A stretch of 10,506 nt of DNA, taken from CAZRZN01 sp964604565. GTDB taxonomy: Bacteria; Pseudomonadota; Alphaproteobacteria; Rhodobacterales; Rhodobacteraceae. A program made the position numbers and the translations under genes. Under the pieces are notes generated by a model. The model saw nothing but the letters and a program-made list of their open reading frames with translations. It was not told where the DNA came from and did no database searches. Each line of letters begins with the position of its first letter. Position 1 is the stretch's first letter. The stretch lies in contig CAZRZN010000139.1 in assembly GCA_964604565.1 (NCBI GenBank), forward strand, positions 1 through 10,506, in the 5' to 3' direction. This document shows positions 1 to 5,056 of this stretch, piece after piece.

Positions 1-31
1 CCTTGAACATCTCGAAGACGGACAGAAACAT
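1..31 (-). CDS. sdaA: L-serine dehydratase (serine ammonia-lyase), 5' end only
   Basis: Only the first ten codons lie in the window; the gene runs off the left edge. Read leftward from the ATG at 31 they give MFLSVFEMFK followed by a codon beginning with G. This closely resembles the start of the iron-sulfur L-serine dehydratases, whose N-terminus reads roughly M-x-S-V/L-F-D/E-M-F-K-V-G-I-G-P-S-S-S-H-T; a G-starting valine codon is what would be expected next. An AGGAG-type ribosome site lies just upstream of the ATG (about 37-43 on this strand), which supports the start. The enzyme deaminates L-serine to pyruvate and ammonia in the cytoplasm using a 4Fe-4S cluster. It is divergent from the fasciclin gene, with 228 bases between them. 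The call rests on ten residues plus the ribosome site, so it is likely but not certain. Confidence 0.68.
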   Translation of the reverse strand, partial: MFLSVFEMFK

Positions 32-259
32 CGCTTACTCCTACATCCTTGTCAAAGCCTCTAGCACTCTGCGCCCCTTGGCCTGCGCCGAAAACGACAT
101 CGCGCGGGCGGCCTGCGGACAAATTTCATGACGCACACGGTTCCGTGATGACATCGTGAACGCCTTGTTGAAACTCTCGACCCGGTCTTGGCGTGGCTCC
201 GGTATCCGCACCGCACACGCAGGTGGGACAGATAACTGAACCCAGGGAAAGGACCCGAC

Positions 260-814
260 ATGAAAACCTTCAAGACACTCGCAACGATCGCCCTGATCGG
301 TAGCACGTTCGCAGGTCATGCGGCCAACAGCAATCCGATGGTCGGCGGCGCGGCAATGTTCGCCGACAAGACCATCGTCGAAAATGCCGTGAATTCGGCG
401 GATCATGAAACCCTTGTCGCCGCGGTCAAGGCCGCAGAGCTTGTGGATACCCTGAACAGCGACGGGCCCTTTACCGTCTTTGCCCCGACCGACAGCGCCT
501 TTGACATGATCGCGGACGAAAGCCTCAAGGCCCTGATGCAGCCCGCGGCGCAGGCGCAGCTGCAAAAGATCCTGACCTGTCATGTGGTGGCGGCCAGCGC
601 CATGTCCGATGCCATTGCCGGGATGATCGCCGATGACGGCGGCATGCATCCGGTTCCCACCGTGGGCGGTTGCACCCTTCAGGCCAAAATGGATGGTCAG
701 GACATCGTCCTGGTGGATGAAAACGGCCGCGAGGCCACCGTCACCATCGCGGACGTCCAGCAGTCCAACGGGGTGATCCACGTGATTGACCGCGTTCTGC
801 TGCCCAAACAGTAA
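260..814 (+). CDS. Secreted fasciclin (FAS1) domain protein
   Basis: The 184-residue protein begins with a short Sec signal peptide (residues 1-21, MKTF...AGHA, cleavage near Ala21). It then carries a single FAS1 domain, about 40-182. The H1 motif is clear at 71-81 (FTVFAPTDSAF) and the H2 motif at 169-182 (SNGVIHVIDRVLLP). The usual central YH motif reads CHVV at 107-110, so a cysteine replaces tyrosine. A second cysteine at 138 (GGCTL) could form a disulfide with it in the periplasm. FAS1 domains mediate adhesion or protein binding outside the cytoplasm; the specific partner here is unknown. The ATG at 260 is favoured by a good ribosome site, AAAGGA at 248-253, six bases upstream. It is followed by a terminator-like hairpin, then by msrB in the same direction. 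Family call is firm, function is not. Confidence 0.93.
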   Translation: MKTFKTLATIALIGSTFAGHAANSNPMVGGAAMFADKTIVENAVNSADHETLVAAVKAAELVDTLNSDGPFTVFAPTDSAFDMIADESLKALMQPAAQAQLQKILTCHVVAASAMSDAIAGMIADDGGMHPVPTVGGCTLQAKMDGQDIVLVDENGREATVTIADVQQSNGVIHVIDRVLLPKQ

Positions 815-863
815 AGGGACAGTTGTGCGGGGCCCCAACCCCAATGACGCCTCGCGCGATTGT

Positions 864-907
864 GCGTGCCCCATGCTTGTTTCGGCAAGCCGGGGTGCGC
901 ATCTTTT
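864..907 (+). terminator. Terminator-like hairpin between fasciclin gene and msrB
   Basis: The inner stem is GCTTG (875-879) with CAAGC (886-890) around the loop TTTCGG. CCCC (869-872) then pairs with GGGG (892-895) across a small AT/C internal loop. The stem continues through two G-T wobbles to GCG (864-866) and CGC (898-900). The sequence ATCTTTT follows directly. This fits an intrinsic terminator, or an attenuator, after the fasciclin gene. The T run is short, so partial read-through into msrB is possible. Confidence 0.55.
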
Positions 908-930
908 CACAAACGAACAGGAGGTCCCCG

Positions 931-1401
931 ATGAACCGACGTATCTTCCTTGCTGCCGGCGCGGCGTTGCCATTCCTGTCGCGGGGCACCGACGCGGCCA
1001 CCGGCACATTCGACGTCACCCGCACCGAAAGCGAATGGCGCGCCATGCTGACGGACGCCGAGTTCCGCGTCATGCGCGAAGAGGGAACGGAACGCGCCTT
1101 TACCTCGCCGTTGAACGATGAAAGCCGCCCGGGCACGTTCCTGTGCAAGGGATGCGATCTGCCGCTCTACTCCTCGGAACATAAATACGACAGTGGCACG
1201 GGGTGGCCCTCTTTCTGGAAACCGATCTCCGAGAAGGCGATTGGCACATCCACGGACCGCAAGCTGTTGTTCATGGTGCGGACCGAATGTCATTGCAGCC
1301 GCTGCGGCTCGCATCTCGGTCACATCTTTGACGACGGTCCCCAGCCGACAGGCAAACGTCATTGCATCAATGGCGTGAGCCTGAGCTTCCAGGCGGCCTG
1401 A
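931..1401 (+). CDS. msrB: Peptide-methionine (R)-S-oxide reductase MsrB, probably Tat-exported
   Basis: The enzyme reduces the R form of methionine sulfoxide in oxidised proteins. The ATG at 931 sits behind a strong ribosome site (CAGGAGG, 918-924), giving 156 residues. Residues 1-23 look like a Tat signal: twin arginines in NRRIFLAAGAAL, then an Ala-rich stretch ending near DAA. The SelR/MsrB domain follows at about 30-153. It has the zinc ligands C72/C75 (CKGC) and C122/C125 (CSRC), GWPSF at 91-95, SHLGH at 127-131, and the catalytic Cys145 in RHCINGVSL. An extra cysteine at 120, where the family usually has a hydrophobic residue, could act as a resolving cysteine or a metal ligand. Export implies repair of periplasmic proteins, which fits the neighbouring secreted fasciclin protein. 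The family call is secure; the location is inferred from the N-terminus. Confidence 0.95.
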   Translation: MNRRIFLAAGAALPFLSRGTDAATGTFDVTRTESEWRAMLTDAEFRVMREEGTERAFTSPLNDESRPGTFLCKGCDLPLYSSEHKYDSGTGWPSFWKPISEKAIGTSTDRKLLFMVRTECHCSRCGSHLGHIFDDGPQPTGKRHCINGVSLSFQAA

Positions 1402-1546
1402 TCTGCGAAAGCTACGCGGACTAGCCGCTCAGCCTGCCAAAACCGCGGCGCGCCGCCGACAATGTCCGTGTCCGTAAGGGAGCGGTTTGGCCGCTGTTCG
1501 ACCTGTCGAAAGCGGTTCCGCGTGACAAGTTCAGAAAGGCCTTGGA

Positions 1547-1570
1547 CGCCCGGTTGGACTTGTCCGGGCG
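1547..1570. repeat. Seven-base-pair inverted repeat in the spacer after msrB
   Basis: CGCCCGG (1547-1553) pairs with CCGGGCG (1564-1570) around a ten-base loop. It lies about 145 bases past the msrB stop and has no T run, so it is a weak terminator candidate for msrB at best. Confidence 0.4.
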
Positions 1571-1935
1571 CCCAGTGCCGTGAGTGGACGTGAGGGGGAA
1601 ACAGAAGCGTCCATACCAAAGCATAATGCAACCATAACGTGTTTGTCCATCATTCGTGCAATGAGGCCGCCTTATTCTGCGAATTGTGATGAAATCCTTT
1701 GCATCCGGGCTAAGCAGGCCCCGCCGATATCCGCTTTCAAGCTCTTTTCGCTTTGACGGTGGCTTGCGTGCCGGGCCGACCCCGGGCCGACACGGCGCGC
1801 GATGGACATTTCCACTGTCGACGAATTCATGATCGAGATTCTGTGCCGGTTTTGGCAGGAACATCCGCGACATTGTGCGGTGTGTCCCATCGCCGGTCGG
1901 CATTGAGGCAGTACAACCAAAGCGAGATTTGGCGC

Positions 1936-1984
1936 ACCCGGGAATGTCAACCGTGCGGTTGATGATCGTTTGGATGATCCGGGT
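1936..1984. repeat. Nested inverted repeats in the gene-free stretch
   Basis: An inner hairpin CAACCG (1948-1953) / CGGTTG (1956-1961) sits inside an outer pair ACCCGG (1936-1941) / CCGGGT (1979-1984). The inner arms are only two bases apart, so they would form either a tight hairpin or a protein-binding palindrome. No function is assigned. Confidence 0.4.
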
Positions 1985-2051
1985 CTGTCAAAGCCGTCGT
2001 CGGTATCGGCGCGCCTTCCGACCCCACCATTCCCTTCGGTCAGCGGACAGG

Positions 2052-2087
2052 GGCGCGGTGCCTTCATCCGAAGACACCCAGCGCGCC
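2052..2087 (-). terminator. Stem-loop just downstream of the J-protein gene
   Basis: GGTGCCTTC (2057-2065) pairs with GAAGACACC (2070-2078) over nine positions, one of them a G-T pair, around a four-base loop. GGCGC (2052-2056) and GCGCC (2083-2087) extend it past a four-base bulge. It lies 11-46 bases beyond the leftward stop codon, the right place for a transcription end. No T run follows on that strand, so it would need Rho or act as a 3' end stabiliser. Confidence 0.4.
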
Positions 2088-2097
2088 ACCGGTCACG

Positions 2098-2724
2098 CTA
2101 CTTGAAGCTGCGGCTGTCCTTGATCTGATCCCAAGCCCAGACCACCTGCTGCAACTGTTCTTCCTGACTGCGGTCGCCACCGTTCATATCTGGATGAAGA
2201 ACCTTGATCAGACCTTTGTAAATCTTCCGAATTTCAGCTTTGGTCAAATGGTCGTCTGCTTCAAGGATTTCCATCGCACGACGCTCTGTCGGGGGAAGCT
2301 TGCGGCCGCTGGAGCCACCTTTCTTGCCCGGATTGCGGGTGGCATTGTCCCCAAGCACCTGATGAGGGTCCTCGATCCCGAGCCGTGCCCATGCCTTGGC
2401 CTCCGGATCGCGCCATTCGCGCGTCTTGCGCTCCCAGACCTTGTCCGAGCTTTCCTGTGCGTTCAGTTCGGCCTCTGTCTTGCCGTCAAAGAAATTCCAC
2501 TTCAAATTGTATTCACGAACATGGTCCCGGCAGAACCAGTAGAAATCGTCCAACACGTCTGGCGCCTTGGGCGCCCGGAATTTGCCGGCTTCTTCACATC
2601 CTTCATGCTCGCAGATCCTCACCGAGGTTTCCTGCGCGCCGGTCATTCCTTTGCGTCCACGTGGATTCTTTTTCTTCGCGGATTTGACGGACATGTCGAA
2701 ACCGAAAGGATCTGGTTTAGTCAT
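2098..2724 (-). CDS. J-domain (DnaJ-like) protein with C-terminal J domain
   Basis: This is a predicted Hsp70 co-chaperone of 208 residues. The J domain is at the extreme C-terminus (about 146-206), with the invariant HPD at 177-179 inside KVLHPDMNGGD; it would stimulate DnaK ATPase activity. It lacks the Gly/Phe and DnaJ zinc-finger regions of true DnaJ, so it is a specialised J protein. The N-terminal half is very basic at 17-26 and then has C38, C43, C65 and H68, spaced like a possible small metal-binding site, close to an aromatic patch (FYWF, 61-64). The ATG at 2724 is chosen over an upstream in-frame start because AAGAGG at 2731-2736 lies six bases away, and because the upstream extension would run through the bolA start region. 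It is divergent from bolA, 74 bases away. I recall similar proteins beside bolA in related genomes. Its client is unknown. Confidence 0.9.
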   Translation of the reverse strand: MTKPDPFGFDMSVKSAKKKNPRGRKGMTGAQETSVRICEHEGCEEAGKFRAPKAPDVLDDFYWFCRDHVREYNLKWNFFDGKTEAELNAQESSDKVWERKTREWRDPEAKAWARLGIEDPHQVLGDNATRNPGKKGGSSGRKLPPTERRAMEILEADDHLTKAEIRKIYKGLIKVLHPDMNGGDRSQEEQLQQVVWAWDQIKDSRSFK

Positions 2725-2798
2725 TGTGGACCTCTTCTCGACTCGGACACCGGAGCATAGACTATCGGCGCACACATTACAGGGGGCAGTTTCGAAAA

Positions 2799-3056
2799 AT
2801 GTCACGTGACGAGCAAATCCGGACCAAACTGGAGGCGGCCTTTGCGCCAACTCAACTAGAAGTGCGCAATGACAGTGCACGCCACTCCGGGCATTCCGGG
2901 GATGATGGCAGCGGCGAAAGCCATTTTCACGTTACCCTGCGCGCGCCCGAATTCGAAGGGAAAAGCCGCATCGCGCGCCACCGCGCGGTGCACGCGGCGC
3001 TTGGGCCCGCCCTCGTCGCGGAGATCCACGCGCTCTCGCTCGATCTTGGAACCTGA
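2799..3056 (+). CDS. bolA: BolA family protein
   Basis: The 85-residue protein spans the whole BolA fold. N-terminal MSRDEQIRTKLEAAF is followed by NDSARHSGH (24-32), ESHFHV (40-45), GKSRIARHRAVH (54-65) and IHALSL (76-81). The conserved RHR (60-62) and the histidines of the variable loop (H29, H32) are the positions through which BolA proteins share a 2Fe-2S cluster with monothiol glutaredoxins. Known members affect iron homeostasis, cell shape and stress response; the role here is inferred. The loop contains histidines and no cysteine, matching the BolA rather than the cysteine-type branch. The ATG at 2799 gives the family's usual N-terminus. Its ribosome site is poor (AGGGGG at 2781-2786, twelve bases away), which hints at weak or regulated translation. 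It diverges from the J-protein gene. Confidence 0.93.
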   Translation: MSRDEQIRTKLEAAFAPTQLEVRNDSARHSGHSGDDGSGESHFHVTLRAPEFEGKSRIARHRAVHAALGPALVAEIHALSLDLGT

Positions 3057-3066
3057 GGGAGCACCG

Positions 3067-3101
3067 AAAAAAAAGGGGCGGGTTCGTGAGAACCTCGCCC
3101 C
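3067..3101 (-). terminator. Strong intrinsic terminator, leftward
   Basis: Read on the minus strand, GGGGCG and GGTTC (3101-3096 and 3094-3090, one bulged base at 3095) pair with GAACC and CGCCCC (3085-3075) around a four-base loop. Eight consecutive T's follow (3074-3067). This is a textbook Rho-independent terminator. On the plus strand no T run follows the hairpin, so it is oriented against bolA and ends a leftward transcript. It is nearly 400 bases from the gatB stop, so that transcript may not be gatB itself. Confidence 0.87.
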
Positions 3102-3201
3102 GACTTCATGCGAACAAGCGAACTTCAATTCTCGCGATCAATCCTGTGCGTGTCGCCCCGAGAAATCCTGAGGCTGCCGAAGACCCTATGATCCGTCGGT
3201 A
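3067..3201 (-). ncRNA. Candidate small RNA between bolA and gatB
   Basis: A leftward transcript starting near 3201, just after the promoter-like boxes at 3208-3237, would end at the T8 terminator (3067-3074) and be about 135 nt long. It contains no open frame with a ribosome site that stops before the terminator. Internally, TTCTCG (near 3162) can pair with CGAGAA (near 3133), in addition to the terminator hairpin. I did not recognise a known RNA family. It could instead be the end of a long gatB 3' untranslated region, or an RNA processed from it. The terminator is solid; the 5' end is inferred. Confidence 0.45.
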
Positions 3202-3207
3202 ACCTTT

Positions 3208-3237
3208 TATTAACACATCGGGCGGGAGGCTGGTCAG
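3208..3237 (-). promoter_or_regulatory. Possible sigma-70 promoter for the small-RNA candidate
   Basis: On the minus strand, CTGACC (3237-3232) and TTAATA (3213-3208) are separated by 18 bases. The -10 box lies in a local AT-rich island (TGTTAATAAAAGG) within GC-rich DNA. Match to consensus is moderate. Confidence 0.35.
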
Positions 3238-3279
3238 TCAGGAATTCCTTACGCAAGGTCAATTGAAAGCTCAGCGAAC

Positions 3280-3324
3280 CGCCCATGCGCTGGTCAGATT
3301 GTCAGTTTGACCGCGCATAGGGCG
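3280..3324. repeat. Very stable 16-base-pair stem-loop
   Basis: The left arm C-GCCC-ATGCGC-(T)-GGTCA (3280-3296) pairs with the right arm TGACC-GCGCAT-(A)-GGGC-G (3308-3324). There is one bulged base on each side and an 11-base loop. No T run follows on either strand, so it is not a standard terminator. It could be an mRNA 3' end stabiliser for gatB, a dispersed palindromic repeat, or a structured regulatory element. Confidence 0.6.
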
Positions 3325-3412
3325 ACATTGCGAAACCCCGAGTGCCTTTGGCCGCATCGACACAAGACACCGCGTCTCATCGCAACGGCGCGTTGCCCAC
3401 GGTCGGTCGTTT

Positions 3413-3451
3413 GGGTCCGCTCCGGTATCCCGTCGCCGGACCACCGGACCC
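3413..3451 (-). terminator. Hairpin immediately downstream of gatB
   Basis: GGGTCCG (3413-3419) pairs with CGGACCC (3445-3451), enclosing a second stem TCCGG (3421-3425) / CCGGA (3436-3440). It begins 14 bases past the gatB stop. There is no T run on the minus strand, so it may be a Rho-assisted end or an RNA-stabilising hairpin. Confidence 0.38.
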
Positions 3452-3465
3452 GCAGGTGAACGCGC

Positions 3466-4980
3466 CTAGAGTCCAAGCTTGGCGGACACGATCTCGTTTA
3501 CGGCTTTGGGGTTGGCCTTGCCGCCGGTCGCCTTCATCACCTGTCCCACGAACCAGCCGGCAAGTTTCGGGTTCTGCTTGGCTTTTTCGACCTGAGATGG
3601 ATTTGCGGCGATGATCTCATCGACTGCCGTCTCGATCGCGCCCGTGTCGGTAACCTGCTTCATGCCCCGCTCATCGACGATCTTTTCCGGGTCTCCGCCC
3701 TCGGAATAGACGATCTCGAAGAGGTCCTTGGCGATCTTGCCGCTGATGGCATCCGATTTGATCAGCTTGATGATGCCGGACAGCTGCGCCGGGCTTACCG
3801 GGCTTTCGCCGATGTCGTGGTCCTCTTTCTTCAACCGGCCGAACAATTCGTTGATGACCCAGTTGGCGGCCAGCTTGCCATCGCCGCAGGCCTCTGCCAC
3901 CGCTTCGAAATACGCGGCATTGGCGACTTCGGCGGTCAGGACGCTTGCGTCATATTCGGACAGGCCGAAGCCCTTCACGAACCGCGCCTTTTTCTCATCT
4001 GGAAGCTCGGGCAGCGAGGCCTCGATATCATCGACCCAGGCTTGCTCTATCTCCAGCGGCAGCAGGTCGGGGCAGGGGAAATAGCGGTAATCATGCGCCT
4101 CTTCCTTGGACCGCATCGACCGCGTTTCGCCCTTGTCGGGATCATAGAGCCGCGTTTCCTGCACGACCGTGCCGCCAGCCTCGATGATGGCAATCTGACG
4201 GCGGGCCTCATGGTCGATCGCCTGCTGAATGAACCGCATGGAGTTCATGTTCTTTATCTCGCAGCGCGTGCCAAGATGCGAGAAATCCTGCGTTTCCATG
4301 TATTTCTCATACTGGCCGGGCCGGCAGACCGACACGTTCACATCCGCCCGGAGGTTGCCGTTTTGCATGTTGCCATCGCAGGTGCCGAGATAGCGCAGGA
4401 TCTGGCGCATCTTGCCGACATAGGCGGCCGCCTCTTCGGGGCCGCGGATGTCGGGACGGGAGACGATCTCCATCAGCGCGACACCGGTGCGGTTCAGGTC
4501 GACGAAAGACATGTTAGGGTCCATGTCGTGGATCGACTTTCCGGCGTCTTGTTCAACATGGATGCGCTCGATCCGCACCTTGCGCGCGATGCCCGGTTCC
4601 ATATCCACGATGATTTCACCCTCGCCCACAAGCGGATGATAAAGCTGCGAAATCTGGTAACCCTGCGGCAGGTCGGGATAAAAGTAATTCTTGCGGTCAA
4701 AGGCCGATACGAGGTTGATCCGGGCCTTCAGGCCCAGCCCGGTGCGCACGGCCTGTTCAATGCAGAATTCGTTGATGACGGGCAGCATGCCCGGCATCGC
4801 CGCATCCACAAAGCTGACGTTGGAATTGGGTTCGGCGCCAAACCGTGTCGAGGCGCCGGAAAACAGCTTTGCCTTGGAGGCGACCTGCGCGTGCACCTCC
4901 ATGCCGATCACCAGTTCCCAGTCATGCTTGGCCCCGGCGATGACCTTGGGTTTGGGCGCGTCGTAGGTCAGATCCAGCAT
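3466..4980 (-). CDS. gatB: Asp-tRNA(Asn)/Glu-tRNA(Gln) amidotransferase subunit B
   Basis: GatB is the kinase/tRNA-binding subunit of the GatCAB complex. The complex converts misacylated Glu-tRNA(Gln) (and Asp-tRNA(Asn)) to the correct amide form in organisms lacking the direct synthetase. The protein is full length at 504 residues. GMEVH (26-30) opens the catalytic cradle, and the family signature DRKNYFYPDLPQGYQISQ lies at 95-112. NMNSMRFIQQAIDHE follows in the middle. The C-terminal helical, YqeY-like tRNA-binding domain occupies about 355-504 and ends NEIVSAKLGL. The ATG at 4980 has GAGGAC seven to twelve bases upstream (4986-4991). gatC and gatA are not in this window, so gatB stands apart from its partners. 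It lies 76 bases after a leftward hypothetical gene and may share its transcript. Confidence 0.98.
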   Translation of the reverse strand: MLDLTYDAPKPKVIAGAKHDWELVIGMEVHAQVASKAKLFSGASTRFGAEPNSNVSFVDAAMPGMLPVINEFCIEQAVRTGLGLKARINLVSAFDRKNYFYPDLPQGYQISQLYHPLVGEGEIIVDMEPGIARKVRIERIHVEQDAGKSIHDMDPNMSFVDLNRTGVALMEIVSRPDIRGPEEAAAYVGKMRQILRYLGTCDGNMQNGNLRADVNVSVCRPGQYEKYMETQDFSHLGTRCEIKNMNSMRFIQQAIDHEARRQIAIIEAGGTVVQETRLYDPDKGETRSMRSKEEAHDYRYFPCPDLLPLEIEQAWVDDIEASLPELPDEKKARFVKGFGLSEYDASVLTAEVANAAYFEAVAEACGDGKLAANWVINELFGRLKKEDHDIGESPVSPAQLSGIIKLIKSDAISGKIAKDLFEIVYSEGGDPEKIVDERGMKQVTDTGAIETAVDEIIAANPSQVEKAKQNPKLAGWFVGQVMKATGGKANPKAVNEIVSAKLGL

Positions 4981-5056
4981 CGCATGTCCTCATGGGCGTT
5001 TGGCGTAGATGCACAGCGGTCTAGAACAGGGCGCAGGGCGGGGCAAGAGGCGGGCG

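Larger units (their letters stand above)
1402..2097. other. Long intergenic stretch without a convincing gene
   Basis: About 700 bases separate msrB from the end of the J-protein gene. No reading frame has a start with a ribosome site plus recognisable protein content. The longer open frames here have arginine-, proline- and serine-rich compositions typical of chance openings in GC-rich DNA. No tRNA, tmRNA, RNase P RNA or SRP RNA signature was recognised. It holds several inverted repeats, listed separately, a perfect 12-base palindrome at 1445-1456, a locally AT-richer part around 1605-1760, and two short protein-like open segments (1425-1583 and 1802-1906). It may be a degraded gene, a regulatory RNA region, or simply spacer. 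Confidence 0.6.
3057..3465. other. bolA-gatB intergenic region, structured and probably transcribed leftward
   Basis: The 409 bases between the convergent ends of bolA and gatB contain no convincing protein gene. They hold, from left to right, a leftward intrinsic terminator (3067-3101), a small-RNA candidate ending there, its possible promoter (3208-3237), a 16-base-pair stem-loop (3280-3324) and a hairpin just after gatB (3413-3451). This is dense structure for a spacer. Confidence 0.7.

Noticed and set aside
1771..1791. Two adjacent copies of CCGGGCCGAC
   Set aside because: Only two short GC-rich units, with no further copies nearby; not a meaningful repeat array.
1421..1903. 160-codon minus-strand frame in the gene-free stretch
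   Set aside because: Composition is rich in Arg, Ser, Pro and Thr, there is no ribosome site and no recognisable domain; it is what long chance openings look like in GC-rich DNA.
2856..3128. Minus-strand frames opposite bolA (2856-3128 and 2927-3109)
   Set aside because: They read through the T8 terminator and are antisense to a well-supported bolA gene; no ribosome site.
196..3430. GCTCCGGTATCC occurs at 196-207 and 3419-3430, each followed within 10-20 bases by CGCAGGTG
   Set aside because: A shared 12-mer is expected by chance in 10 kb of GC-rich sequence, the spacing differs, and the flanks do not align.
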